Assembly: GCF_026262505.1 (NCBI RefSeq)
Contig: NC_067203.1
Span: forward strand, 15,326,392 to 15,390,391
DNA: 64,000 nt
DNA from: Trichomonas vaginalis G3
Taxonomy: Eukaryota; Parabasalia; Trichomonadida; Trichomonadidae
Direction of reading: 5' to 3'
A model generated the notes under the pieces. It did no database searches and had not been told where the DNA came from. It worked only from the letters and a program-made list of their open reading frames with translations. Positions 1 through 9,556 of this stretch are shown here, in pieces. The translations under genes and the position numbers were made by a program. Each line of letters starts with the position of its first letter. The first letter of the stretch is position 1.

Positions 1-1325
1 ATTGGATCATTAGATGCTTGAGCCTCAGCGGGTATGTTACCATATGCTCCACAGTTCAATTGAATTTGTTCAAACAATGGATTTTCATAGGTAGTGTTAT
101 AATTAGGTGTTTTCTTAAATAGTGTATAAATGGTGTTCACATATAATGGAGTAAATGCTGCCGTGAATGTACAAGGAGTTCCTTCACCTTTAGCCATTGA
201 ACCATCCATAGTAATGCAGTCAATTCTTTTGATTGGGAAGTTTAGAGTCTTTGCCGAATATCTTGTCACCAAATCACTATAGATGTTAGGGTCCAAAGAG
301 AATGAGTTACAGTATGTAATCATTTCAAAGAAGTTTGCATTCTTCTTAGTGAACTTAATAAACTTGGTACCAAATGATATCGTACTCTTATCGGCATTCC
401 AAGTTACAGTATCAATAACTTTGATACCTTCATAGATAGGAGTGAAGTGATTAGTGATTGGAATATAGCTTGTAACATTGGCTTGCATGTTCGGTAATGG
501 TAGAATATCCTGATAACTTAATGGTGTCCAAACCATACCAGCAATACTGAACTTAACCTTAAGTTGTAAGTTACCAGCAAACGCTGGAAGGAATCTAATG
601 TTATTAAGTATTAGGAATCTTCTTAGGTCAATCTTGATTGGTATGTGGAACTTTAATGTAGTTGCACCACTAATTGGTTTATTGAACTCAATAATCTGTC
701 CAGAACGAACTGTATCACATCTATTGAAAACATCTTTATGTCTAGCCTTACTAAATACATCAACTTTCTTAATAGCTTCTGTTGTAGATGCAGTAGAAGT
801 AATGTAACCTTCTTCTCTAGCATTATCTTGTGTATAAACACTTTTACCATTAGCGATTAATTGATATGATTCAACAGCATAGAATGAATCAATGTATCCC
901 AACCAAATTGCTGGAAGATGTGCACATGATTTGCCACCAGCATATTTAGTATCAATTGCTTTAATTGCTGTAACATTTGATCCTGTAGGAGCTGTCTCAA
1001 CAGCTCTTTCTTTATATACTTCACCATCATATTTAGGAACTTTTTCATCAGCTGGTTCAGTTTCTGTTGTAATTATGCACTCACCATCGACATAACCACT
1101 AATGAACGTATTATATAAGTCAATCATGTTCTCACCAGGTGGTGATATGTTAAATGTAATATAACCGTTATCAATAGTATTTGTCGGCATAGCTGGCACT
1201 TTTGTTGGGACATATCTATGGTTAGTATCTCCAATAGGAACTGCCCCATCAACTTGATCGAAATAATATCTTACTTGTCTGATGGAATCAGCAATACTGT
1301 ATGTATTGAGGTTATCGTTCAACAT
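1..1325 (-). CDS. Maverick capsid-like protein (probable major capsid), partial
   Basis: An open frame on the minus strand starts with ATG at 1323-1325 and runs off the left edge of the window, giving at least 441 codons without a stop. It begins MLNDNLNTYSIADS. The translation is rich in beta-strand-like stretches, Pro-Gly turns and aromatic residues and is neither basic nor repetitive, as expected of a capsid jelly-roll protein. In Polintons the double jelly-roll major capsid protein is a long frame of this kind near the penton and ATPase genes. I assign it by size, composition and context, not by a recognised motif. It is the first gene of a minus-strand group that includes the 149-residue gene to its right. 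Confidence 0.6.
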   Translation of the reverse strand, partial: MLNDNLNTYSIADSIRQVRYYFDQVDGAVPIGDTNHRYVPTKVPAMPTNTIDNGYITFNISPPGENMIDLYNTFISGYVDGECIITTETEPADEKVPKYDGEVYKERAVETAPTGSNVTAIKAIDTKYAGGKSCAHLPAIWLGYIDSFYAVESYQLIANGKSVYTQDNAREEGYITSTASTTEAIKKVDVFSKARHKDVFNRCDTVRSGQIIEFNKPISGATTLKFHIPIKIDLRRFLILNNIRFLPAFAGNLQLKVKFSIAGMVWTPLSYQDILPLPNMQANVTSYIPITNHFTPIYEGIKVIDTVTWNADKSTISFGTKFIKFTKKNANFFEMITYCNSFSLDPNIYSDLVTRYSAKTLNFPIKRIDCITMDGSMAKGEGTPCTFTAAFTPLYVNTIYTLFKKTPNYNTTYENPLFEQIQLNCGAYGNIPAEAQASNDP

Positions 1326-1345
1326 CTTTCTCAGCTATAAAAAAT

Positions 1346-1795
1346 TTACAATCTTCTTATTCTTGGGATTATTCGTCTTATTTGTGGCTGAGGTTTAGGA
1401 GGTTCTGGTTCAGGCTCTGGTTCATCATCGAAGTGTATTCTTTTCTCTTCCATTGATTGAACATATTCTTGATTCTCTTTAGTTTCCTTCTCACGTTCAA
1501 TTGGGTCCATGTTTGGTTCATTAACTACACTGTTACGTTCTAATATCTTTGTCATCATCTCTAACAACATTTTATTAGTATATGCTTGTTCTTCTTCTTT
1601 CTTCTCATCAACTTTAGGAGCTTCTTGAACAACAGGAGCTGGGGCAGGAGCTGGTGAATTCAATGGTGCCTTTCTCTTTCTAACTTGAACTGAACCATTC
1701 TTCATATGACAAACATAATATAATGGATGTTGTATTCCTTTAGCTTCATTCAATATGATTGATTGCTTTTCACTTGGTGAAAGTTTTGACGTCAT
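1346..1795 (-). CDS. Maverick small protein, proline/glutamate-rich, unknown function (149 aa)
   Basis: I chose the ATG at 1795 (MTSKLSPSEKQS), because the frame further upstream lies inside the divergent gene that starts at 1830. Residues ~25-45 carry a YYVxxMKxGxVQxRKxKxPLN pattern that recurs in a second, damaged gene at 16.57-16.81 kb, so this is one member of a small family within the element. A proline/alanine stretch and an acidic coiled segment follow, then a PEPEPEP run and a basic tail (RRIIPRIRRL). The basic tail could bind DNA or a capsid surface, but that is inference. It shares a 34-base AT-rich divergent promoter region with the gene at 1830. Confidence 0.6.
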   Translation of the reverse strand: MTSKLSPSEKQSIILNEAKGIQHPLYYVCHMKNGSVQVRKRKAPLNSPAPAPAPVVQEAPKVDEKKEEEQAYTNKMLLEMMTKILERNSVVNEPNMDPIEREKETKENQEYVQSMEEKRIHFDDEPEPEPEPPKPQPQIRRIIPRIRRL

Positions 1796-1829
1796 TTCTA
1801 TCCTAATAAAATTTTTTACTCCTAACAAA

Positions 1830-2057
1830 ATGACTGAGAATACTTTCGACAGAGAAGCACTCAAGAATGAACTTCGTGAAGAAATACTTAATGAACTCAA
1901 ACCAAAAGAACAAACACAAGAAGAGAAACCAGCTAAACCAAAGCGTAAACTCACAGAGAAACAATTAGCTGCATTAGCAGCTGGACGCGCAAAGAATCCA
2001 CGAATGATTGCAAAGAAATTGAGAGAAGAGGAAGAAGCTAAGAAAAATAATAAGTAA
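1830..2057 (+). CDS. Maverick small basic protein (75 aa), unknown
   Basis: The start is the ATG at 1830, 35 bases from the divergent start at 1795. The protein is highly charged: a glutamate-rich N-terminal half predicted as helix, then a basic centre with the motif LTEKQLAALAAGRAKNP, then a lysine/glutamate tail. Short Lys/Arg-rich proteins with a similar K-Q-L-A-A-L-A-x-G-R-A-K stretch occur in several giant-virus and virophage-like genomes and are usually thought to bind DNA; that comparison is from memory. It ends 4 bases before the stop of the convergent polymerase gene. I am sure that it is a gene, less so of its role. Confidence 0.6.
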   Translation: MTENTFDREALKNELREEILNELKPKEQTQEEKPAKPKRKLTEKQLAALAAGRAKNPRMIAKKLREEEEAKKNNK

Positions 2058-2061
2058 GTGT

Positions 2062-4515
2062 TTAGAACTTTAACTTACGTTCAAAAGATGACTTCGTTGA
2101 AATAGTGAAGTCCTTATTTTTGTTGAAGCATGGTTTCGAACCAATGCACAAGTCAAAGGTTATCTCATCACCTTCATAAAGAGATTTGTACAATTCCACG
2201 ATGCTATATTTTTCCCCAACTTTCTCAGGGAAGAACAAACCTTTCTTCTCGTCATAATGTACTTGTATCGCATCTGGGAACATTTGGTTTGCAGTAAGTG
2301 CAATTACGTCCTGTGTGATTCCCTTCATTCGACAGTGGAAAGCAATTTCCTTGAGGTCATTGGTTAATTCGTCGAGGTAAGTCTTCTTTCCAACGAATAT
2401 AGATCTTTGTGCCTTAGACATATGTCCTGCAGTAATCTCTGCAAAGTCTGAATGAAATTGACCCAGTGCTTTTCCAATGAGTTCTCTGTTATACCTTCTC
2501 TTGTATTCTTCTGCTAACTTATCTAAGTCCTTCTCATACAAGTGTAAACTATCTGTATCCTGATAGAACAACTTCAAGCCCAAATCTTCTGCTGTGAAGA
2601 ATACTTCATTCATGATTCGTTTGGACATAGAAAGGATTGAAACACCTAATGGACAATAGTTAAAGTGACGAACGATAGGTTTAAATGACTTTACACATGA
2701 AAGTTCGGAATCGGGGATGAACTCTATTGTCTGTATGTCATTATAGTTCTTAATGATATAGTCAGTGAGCTTATTGTCCTTGATGAAACGAATCTTTTTG
2801 TCAATGGGCTTTAATATCGTCTTACCATAGATACTGTTCAAAAGAAGTTTGATGATCTCTTGTATCGGATTACCTTCCTTCTTATACTTAGCACGTAATT
2901 CGAAGAGCTTCTTAACTTCATTCCTTATTGTCATGTCCCTTTTTCCATCATAATAGTATCCATCAATGACTTTGCATGAGATCTCTTGGAACTTGATCAG
3001 ATCTTGAAGCGTAATGTGGTCTACGAACATCTTGCAGCATGTATTGGAACTTCTGGCAACATGTAAGTCAGGGTTGATGTCAGGATTGACGACAATCAAT
3101 GGGAATGCTGAGTTCTTACCGATCGACAAGATCTCGATCTGACAGTAAAATCCTGAGATGAACTTTTCCTTTGTTGGTTCAGCTTGGTCATCATCAAAGA
3201 GATGCTCCAACAAGTATTCACTGCTCTTCATCTCTTCTGTCATAACTTTTGGAATTCCTTCTAAACAGTAAAGTCTAGCAATTGCTGATGGATACAATGA
3301 TACAGCATCGAAGTCAGTGATGAGTTCTCCTTCATTGTATTGCTTCTTGTTCTCAGCTAGCATGCATCTTCCTCCTTGAATACACTTGGAAATATATTCA
3401 CGAGGTTTTCCTGCAAGATCAAAGAGATTACCGTTCTTCCAATATACTCTCTTCTCAAAGAGTTTGTTTGAGATAGAACTTATTGAAACATAATCATAAG
3501 CATCTATTTCAAACTCAGTCATGAGGTCATTGCGGAACTTAAGAAAGCCATCTCGTAAAATGCGTACATCTTGACCGCAATAGAATGACGAATAAACTTC
3601 CATGTCAAAGTGTTCATCATCAATCTTGCAATCTTCAATCTTCTCAATGTTCTCATTAAAAGCTTCAATATCTTTGACATGATTCATGGCATCATCGATG
3701 TTACCAACTTTAGTTGTATTAACTAACTCTTCCGTGTAGTAATTATATGGGAAAACTTCTTTTTCACCACTAGTGAGGTGAAACATTTCAGGGAATCTTT
3801 CCAACTTAGTTGAGATGATTGCATAAGAGTCTTTGAAGCAGAGAAGTTTTCCTTTGTACTTTCCTTGTATCTGCATCGTTTGTGAACCTTTGATGATTGG
3901 AGTTCCTGTAATCTCTTCTAACTGAGACATGAGAAAAGTGACATCGTACGATAAGTTGTGGAAATAAACTAAACTCTTATCTGGTAAAGCTTCGAGGAAT
4001 TTTGACGCACAGTCACTTCCCCAAATTGATGTATAACCATCATCGTCATCTTCCATGAAACAAATGTTGTATGCTTTGTGAATGTTTCCATCAGTTGATG
4101 CTTCGAAGTCAGCAAAGAAAACATGTTCTCTTGGGAACTTCATGTCTTTCTTCGTCTCTGAACTCCAATCTTTCTTCATCCTTGCGCAATAACGCTCATT
4201 GTATGTGAGGTCAATCATTTCTTCAAGGTTCTCATTATACATCGTTGTGAAGTATGTGCAAAGTTCTCCTGTTCTAATTGGTTCGAAATAATTGTTAGCA
4301 AACAAGAGTTCAATGACTTTTGCAAGTGGTGTAACTAACTTTGAGTTAATTGCATACCTTGTTTCATATCTTCTGTTAACTAACATCTTCTTCTCTAAAG
4401 TCCAATCCTTGCACAACTTACAAACATCTTCATAGTTCTTGATGAACATTGAACTTATTGGAAGCTTTTCGTTCAACATGTAGTGGTCATACATTAATAA
4501 AAGTTCTACTGTCAT
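2062..4515 (-). CDS. Protein-primed type family B DNA polymerase of the Maverick
   Basis: 817 residues. All family B signatures are visible in order: Exo I FADFEAST (D136, E138), Exo II YFHNLSYD (~184-191), Exo III YCGQDV (~312-317), Pol motif A DFDAVSLYPS (~401-410), motif B KLLLNSIYG (~556-564) and motif C YQDTDS (~651-656). It should copy the element's DNA from a protein primer, as in adenoviruses and phi29-like phages. The frame is shorter than many Polinton polymerases, which carry a long N-terminal region; the neighbouring upstream frame (4512-5747) resembles that region. The two frames overlap by 4 bases. The active-site motifs all look intact. Confidence 0.95.
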   Translation of the reverse strand: MTVELLLMYDHYMLNEKLPISSMFIKNYEDVCKLCKDWTLEKKMLVNRRYETRYAINSKLVTPLAKVIELLFANNYFEPIRTGELCTYFTTMYNENLEEMIDLTYNERYCARMKKDWSSETKKDMKFPREHVFFADFEASTDGNIHKAYNICFMEDDDDGYTSIWGSDCASKFLEALPDKSLVYFHNLSYDVTFLMSQLEEITGTPIIKGSQTMQIQGKYKGKLLCFKDSYAIISTKLERFPEMFHLTSGEKEVFPYNYYTEELVNTTKVGNIDDAMNHVKDIEAFNENIEKIEDCKIDDEHFDMEVYSSFYCGQDVRILRDGFLKFRNDLMTEFEIDAYDYVSISSISNKLFEKRVYWKNGNLFDLAGKPREYISKCIQGGRCMLAENKKQYNEGELITDFDAVSLYPSAIARLYCLEGIPKVMTEEMKSSEYLLEHLFDDDQAEPTKEKFISGFYCQIEILSIGKNSAFPLIVVNPDINPDLHVARSSNTCCKMFVDHITLQDLIKFQEISCKVIDGYYYDGKRDMTIRNEVKKLFELRAKYKKEGNPIQEIIKLLLNSIYGKTILKPIDKKIRFIKDNKLTDYIIKNYNDIQTIEFIPDSELSCVKSFKPIVRHFNYCPLGVSILSMSKRIMNEVFFTAEDLGLKLFYQDTDSLHLYEKDLDKLAEEYKRRYNRELIGKALGQFHSDFAEITAGHMSKAQRSIFVGKKTYLDELTNDLKEIAFHCRMKGITQDVIALTANQMFPDAIQVHYDEKKGLFFPEKVGEKYSIVELYKSLYEGDEITFDLCIGSKPCFNKNKDFTISTKSSFERKLKF

Positions 4516-5747
4516 CTTTGGTTCTTCATCTGGTTATAAGTATTGATGTTTGAATACTTCTCGTTGTATTTGATGACATGGAACCTTATTCCTGTTTCTT
4601 TGGCAATAACCTTAATCTTTGACATTGGAAAATCTTTGACACGAATGATTTCCCTCATATGATTAATTGTTGCTTCGTCAACACCAGCTTGAATACAAGC
4701 GTAGATGAAACATGAATCTTTCATCATCTTCTTTGCTGTCTCTGCATTAAGTTCGTTGAAGATCTGATACCTCTCTAAGTTAATAGGTAATTTGCATGTC
4801 CATGTCCAAAGCTGACCATTACGTGACCTGTTTCTCTTCTTTGAATGGTTTTGTTTGATGATCTTGAGTGCGATCTTTTCTTGACCTGCTGCTCTCATCG
4901 TATCTAACATAACTTGTTCTTCAGCTGTGAGTTTATATGGTGTGTACGTTCCTTTTCTCAAAGCAGAAGCATCAACATCTGAATAAGCTGTATAGTCAAA
5001 GATCTCGATCTTCCTTAACGAAGGAATACTACAAAGGAAGAAGTCATAGTTTGATTCAAGGACTTTAGATGCTAATTCTTGTACTTCTGCTATTGGAGCT
5101 TCATTAAGTAACTGATGAACTAATGATCCCATTGTATTGATGTTCAAATGACGCAAAATGTTTCTCTTCTCATCAAAGTCGTAATAGAATGTCCACTTCT
5201 GTTTGAAAAGGTCTATCTGTCCAATGAACTTTGCCATAACTCTTGGAAACATCTTGTTGAAGTAATCTTTTCCTCTTGGACTGTATTGGTCAATGTTAAA
5301 CATAATGAATCTTTCTCCTGCTTTAGTTATTGGGTCTAACCATTTCTCATCAGGAAGTTTTTGACCATTAATGTTCTTAACAACGTAAAAGGCATTCTGT
5401 ATTTCTTTGTATGCTAATTCGCTCTCATCAATCTTTGGTGGAGGGTCTGAGTATATTGGTTGCATCTCCATTAACGCTCTATTATGAGATCTCTGATCGT
5501 GATCTAAAGCAACTGGGGAATTTGAAGCTGGAACATTCATGATACCATTGTAGTCATCATAGAAGCTCTTAGCATTCTTGAAAATATCTGCTACACTTCC
5601 TGTACCTCCTTGATTCTTAATTGCCAGAGCTAATTTATTGGTAATGTCTTTAGCTTTCTTAGGCATTTTGATCCCAAACATATCAAGCATACCTTTCTTA
5701 TCTTCTGGTGAAAGGTTATTAACTAATCCTTTTATAGCATTGAGCAT
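4512..5747 (-). CDS. Polymerase-associated N-terminal-type protein of the Maverick (411 aa)
   Basis: This frame lies directly upstream of the polymerase, on the same strand, with a 4-base overlap. Residues ~1-90 are helical and basic, and the middle has WTFYYDFDEKRN and an Arg/Lys patch KKRNRSRNGQLW. The last ~90 residues hold KDSCFIYACIQAGVDEAT followed by a basic helix, a pattern I associate with the N-terminal region of long Polinton polymerases. A terminal-protein or priming role is possible but not demonstrated by any motif. Whether the two-frame arrangement is normal for this lineage cannot be judged from one copy. The start is the ATG at 5747; the AT-rich gap at 5,748-5,790 separates it from the penton-like gene. 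Confidence 0.7.
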   Translation of the reverse strand: MLNAIKGLVNNLSPEDKKGMLDMFGIKMPKKAKDITNKLALAIKNQGGTGSVADIFKNAKSFYDDYNGIMNVPASNSPVALDHDQRSHNRALMEMQPIYSDPPPKIDESELAYKEIQNAFYVVKNINGQKLPDEKWLDPITKAGERFIMFNIDQYSPRGKDYFNKMFPRVMAKFIGQIDLFKQKWTFYYDFDEKRNILRHLNINTMGSLVHQLLNEAPIAEVQELASKVLESNYDFFLCSIPSLRKIEIFDYTAYSDVDASALRKGTYTPYKLTAEEQVMLDTMRAAGQEKIALKIIKQNHSKKRNRSRNGQLWTWTCKLPINLERYQIFNELNAETAKKMMKDSCFIYACIQAGVDEATINHMREIIRVKDFPMSKIKVIAKETGIRFHVIKYNEKYSNINTYNQMKNQR

Positions 5748-5790
5748 GTTGGTCTTTTATAACCGATAAAAAAATATACGTTATTTTTTT

Positions 5791-6633
5791 TTAATCGTCA
5801 TCGTAATCATAATCGTACGAAGATTCTGTATCATCATCACTGACATCATTGGTTTCTCTAACTTCTGGCTTATCTGGTTTAATCTCTATCACCATAAACA
5901 TTGGTGACAATAATCGAACAGGCTGATCTTGGAAGTCAACTAAGGTAAACGTAACATTAGTTAGTTCCCATGGAAATGCATCTATCCATGGTGAGGATTC
6001 CTTACATATAAGTGGTTTACCAGATATCCAGAACTCATTGATGTTATAACATGTAGATCTGTACATGATCTTTCTTCGATCATCAACTTGGTCAATATTA
6101 TTGAACCCAGAGATGACAGACATTGATGAACGAAGGTATAACTGATACCCGAAGTTGAGCATAGGTGGTTTTGGCATTTGTAGATAATAATTATGTACAA
6201 TAGGTAGTTCTATTCCATATGCACCTAAAATAAGATTTGCTCTATGTGAAGCATCTTTTAAATAGACTTTATGTCCTTTGTCCTGTGACGTAAATATAAG
6301 TTGATTCGTAGCACTCAGTGAAACTGTTACATTATGTTGACCTTTTTTCTTGTTATAATAATCAAACTGTTTTGTTACAATCTCTTGTAGTTTTGATACA
6401 ATAGTATCCATATCAAATGAAAGAGCTGACTTAAATGTACACACCTTTTCTTCTCCATCTTCGTCTAACTGTAAGACAAAATAATCTGTTTCGTCACAAA
6501 CAATAAAGTTCGCCATAGTACTGACACTTTTTACTCTCATCTTTATCTTACTTGGATGCCCCATGTTAGGATCTGCTTGAAACTGTATTGTCCCGTAGTT
6601 ATTAGGATCAGTCGATTGTAGATAATACATCAT
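5791..6633 (-). CDS. Maverick minor capsid (penton-like single jelly-roll) protein
   Basis: 280 residues starting MMYYLQSTDPNNYGT. The layout fits the Polinton minor capsid (penton) family. Paired strands come first, then a helix (DTIVSKLQEIVTKQ), then short strands with the turn LSATNQLIFTS. The C-terminal jelly-roll signature is LVDFQDQPVRLLSPMFMVIEI (broken here as LVDFQDQPVRLL and SPMFMVIEI). The last ~30 residues are very acidic and tyrosine-rich (DDDTESSYDYDYDDD), unusual for a penton and perhaps an interaction tail. It is divergent from the fibre-like gene, with starts only 20 bases apart, so the two may share a promoter. A penton next to a fibre is an appealing pairing. Confidence 0.75.
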   Translation of the reverse strand: MMYYLQSTDPNNYGTIQFQADPNMGHPSKIKMRVKSVSTMANFIVCDETDYFVLQLDEDGEEKVCTFKSALSFDMDTIVSKLQEIVTKQFDYYNKKKGQHNVTVSLSATNQLIFTSQDKGHKVYLKDASHRANLILGAYGIELPIVHNYYLQMPKPPMLNFGYQLYLRSSMSVISGFNNIDQVDDRRKIMYRSTCYNINEFWISGKPLICKESSPWIDAFPWELTNVTFTLVDFQDQPVRLLSPMFMVIEIKPDKPEVRETNDVSDDDTESSYDYDYDDD

Positions 6634-6652
6634 TTTTATATGTAGTAAAAGA

Positions 6653-9322
6653 ATGAGTGTTGTTCCATATGCATATGAATGTTATAAGTCTAGCGTACTT
6701 CAATATAAAGAATATACTCTCAGAATTACTGATAATGCTTTAGTCATACATAAAGAAGGTGCTGATGAAGACATTACCATCGGTCCTGGTATATTACCTA
6801 TCGAGCAACCAGATGGTACAATTGTTGAAACAGACTTAAATCAATACCTTCAAGCGTTACAGAATCGTGTGACAAAAGTAGAGAATAATTACTTAGATGC
6901 TCCATTCTTCACAACTGATAGAGATTATATGTTTTCATGTATGGCGAGTAATGGTTTGCAAGAAACTCGTGAGGTAAATATTAATGAAGCATTAGAGACT
7001 ATAATATATCATGTTAAACGGTTATTATCGATTGACCATGGAGTTCATTTTGACCCAAGGTCTACACTGTTCAATATACCAATGATTGAAAACAGTCAAT
7101 TAACATTTAAAGAAGATACATTGTATAATGCTTTAAACGCAGCATTTGCTTATATATTAGGTCATGAACAAGTACAAAATAGTGGTATTGCAATATACTT
7201 AGATAAAGTTATGTTAAAGAAACCATTGACATTCACAGAAGATGGTCCAAAAGCAACTGGTATTGTTGGTGATGGAACATTATTGACGAAAGAATACTTA
7301 GCAAGTCATGTCGGAGAATTTTTCTCCACTAATGATAGCATCAGTACAACACCAGAAGTTATTTTATTGAAGAAACCAATCACATTTGATGTTAAAGGAA
7401 AGACAAAAGCAACTGGTATAGCTGGCGATGGAGTTCTTCTGACTAAGGAATACTTGAAGAAAAATATCAATGACTTCGTTGAAATTGTCAAAGATAAAGA
7501 ATCTGGTCTTAAGTTCAACCCTTTATCATTCATCTTTGCCATAGCAAACGCCGGTGCTACTGCAGCCTCATGGATATCACTCCAGAGTCAAATAAATGCT
7601 CTTTGGGCTTTTGTTGAAAGTCAAGAAGGTATAGATACTGTTCTTGACACTCTGGGTAATCTTGGTCCAAATCATAAAGGAGGTTTTGTGGATGGAATAA
7701 AAAATTTAGTTGAAAAGACTAAAACAAGTTTCCAGAAGATAACTCATATAGAAAGATTCAGAAATGAAGGTTATATGGAACTTGAGAGTTTTGATGTGAC
7801 TGGACCTTTGGAACCAATTCTAATGGCACGTGATGCTAATGATAAAGAAGAGAAAGATCCTGGACCAAAAACAATCATTTCTACGTTAAGTACTTTGTAC
7901 CCTGATTTTGTGACCTTAGTGAAAGTTGCTAATACATCAAGAAAGAACAATAATATTAATATGTCTGGTACTGATGACCTTACTGATTATCTTTATCTCA
8001 TTCTTGCTGAATTAGCGAAGAAAGTTGAGGAGAACAAAAATAATGGAGGAAGAACTGCACTTAAGATTGCAGACAAAGCTGACAAAAGTTATGTTGACGA
8101 AGAGATACGTAAAGTTGCATCTAAAGAATATACTTTATCACAGTCTGTCATACTTAAGACAATCAAAGGTCCAGAGAAAGATATGTACCCAGGTGATGGT
8201 ACAACAGTTAAAGTTAATGAAAGAGTTTCATTCCCATCTGGTATTGATACAAAAGAAGTATATATTAATGGTGAAAACATCAATACAACATTGATTCCTT
8301 TGAAAAATAATGAGTTCACTGAACCTTTGACAGTTAAATCAATTCGTTCAAGAGAAGACAAACCTGTTATAATCAATAAAATAGGAGCTGATAATGACCA
8401 ACCAGTTCAAATCAAGAAAATAAGAGCTGATGACATTATCTTGAACTATACTTTAGGCTCAAGTGCTCCACAAGAAGATCCAAGCACTAGCGTAAAAGAT
8501 ACACTTAACAGTTTAGATAGTAAATGTACGAACATTGAAGGTCATGCCAGAAACTTTGAAACACATGAACTACCAGCAATGTTAGATAAGAAAGCTGACA
8601 AAACTTATGTGGATGCAGAACTAACAAAGAAATTTTGGAAACCAGATAAAATGACATTTACAACAGAAATTATAAATGGTGAACCAGCAACTCCATTTGA
8701 ATTTGTTAGAGGTCTTCAACCAGATACTTTTGAATTTTTCTTGGATAATTCTATTGAACTAACATTACATTATAAAAGTGGAACAAATGCAACATTTCAT
8801 CCGGGAGATACATTCCAAATGGTATTTAATGACATAAGTTCTTTAGAATATGTTTATAGAGCTATGAGCATATATGATTTAATATATCCTATAGGAGCTG
8901 TTTATACGTCTATGAATCCAATAAATCCAAACACTTTATTTGGTGGTAGATGGTATGAAATAGTTGACAGTTTTCCATTCTACACTAATACGCAGTCAAT
9001 GAAGATGGGAGGTTCAAAGAAAATAGGTATTGAAAACCTTCCTTCACATATGCATAGGTTCAGTGGAAGAACATCTGTGGAAGGAAACCATTCACATTCA
9101 ATGACAAAAAGAGGTTATACAAATCTTGCAGCAGGTTCGGATAGACAGGGAATGCATAGATATGATATTTCAAGTGACCCAGTAGATTCAAGCACAGGTA
9201 TTTTCTGTGGAACTGCAGGAAATCATACACATGTTGTAGCTGGCATTACAGACCCAGCAGGTAATGGAAAAGATTATATGCCTCCTTATATAACAATGCA
9301 CGCTTGGATACGAGTTGGTTAA
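6653..9322 (+). CDS. Phage tail-fibre/collar-like protein in the Maverick (889 aa)
   Basis: The long N-terminal part (1-735) is fibrous: it contains two copies of a module LKKPxTF...KATGI.GDG.LLTKEYL (about residues 186-220 and 238-272) and two copies of a DKADK(S/T)YVD element typical of phage fibre shafts. Residues ~738-770 read IYPIGAVYTSMNPINPNTLFGG (as IYPIGAVYTSMN and PNTLFGGRW), the classic short tail-fibre/baseplate C-terminal module. After it come three HxH motifs (HMH ~799, HSH ~815, HTH ~857) like the iron-binding HxH motifs of T4-type fibre tips, and the end PPYITMHAWIRVG matches the usual closing motif. The likely role is a trimeric receptor-binding fibre. It overlaps the tail of the 57-residue gene by 4 bases. 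Confidence 0.85.
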   Translation: MSVVPYAYECYKSSVLQYKEYTLRITDNALVIHKEGADEDITIGPGILPIEQPDGTIVETDLNQYLQALQNRVTKVENNYLDAPFFTTDRDYMFSCMASNGLQETREVNINEALETIIYHVKRLLSIDHGVHFDPRSTLFNIPMIENSQLTFKEDTLYNALNAAFAYILGHEQVQNSGIAIYLDKVMLKKPLTFTEDGPKATGIVGDGTLLTKEYLASHVGEFFSTNDSISTTPEVILLKKPITFDVKGKTKATGIAGDGVLLTKEYLKKNINDFVEIVKDKESGLKFNPLSFIFAIANAGATAASWISLQSQINALWAFVESQEGIDTVLDTLGNLGPNHKGGFVDGIKNLVEKTKTSFQKITHIERFRNEGYMELESFDVTGPLEPILMARDANDKEEKDPGPKTIISTLSTLYPDFVTLVKVANTSRKNNNINMSGTDDLTDYLYLILAELAKKVEENKNNGGRTALKIADKADKSYVDEEIRKVASKEYTLSQSVILKTIKGPEKDMYPGDGTTVKVNERVSFPSGIDTKEVYINGENINTTLIPLKNNEFTEPLTVKSIRSREDKPVIINKIGADNDQPVQIKKIRADDIILNYTLGSSAPQEDPSTSVKDTLNSLDSKCTNIEGHARNFETHELPAMLDKKADKTYVDAELTKKFWKPDKMTFTTEIINGEPATPFEFVRGLQPDTFEFFLDNSIELTLHYKSGTNATFHPGDTFQMVFNDISSLEYVYRAMSIYDLIYPIGAVYTSMNPINPNTLFGGRWYEIVDSFPFYTNTQSMKMGGSKKIGIENLPSHMHRFSGRTSVEGNHSHSMTKRGYTNLAAGSDRQGMHRYDISSDPVDSSTGIFCGTAGNHTHVVAGITDPAGNGKDYMPPYITMHAWIRVG

Positions 9323-9492
9323 CTCAAGATCACGATCACAAACTGTTTCTCAGTATGAATGAGTAGCTCTATTTTTACATCATTACTGAAGTATTTCTTT
9401 TCTTCATCAATGACAGAAAGAATGTTTTCATCATCTTTTAAAGATCTTACCAAAGTTAGATCTTCATCAGAAAATCTCAAAGAAAGACTCAT
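9319..9492 (-). CDS. Maverick microprotein (57 aa), unknown
   Basis: A short frame starting at the ATG at 9490-9492 (MSLSLRFSDEDLTLVRS) and ending 4 bases inside the stop region of the fibre gene. It fills the only gap between the fibre gene and the gene at 9557, and its start faces that gene across 64 AT-rich bases, the same divergent layout as elsewhere in the element. It has an acidic helix-like middle and a hydrophobic C-terminal strand pair (KIELLIHTEKQFVIVILS). No family is recognised. Support comes from packing and composition only. Confidence 0.5.
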   Translation of the reverse strand: MSLSLRFSDEDLTLVRSLKDDENILSVIDEEKKYFSNDVKIELLIHTEKQFVIVILS

Positions 9493-9556
9493 TTATGCAC
9501 TAATAAAAATATAGCTAATTATTTTTTTATCTGAACTTTTTATCGGGTATATAAAG

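Noticed and set aside
598-1095. Small frames on either strand within 0.6-1.1 kb
   Set aside because: They are shadows of the capsid-like frame that runs off the left edge.
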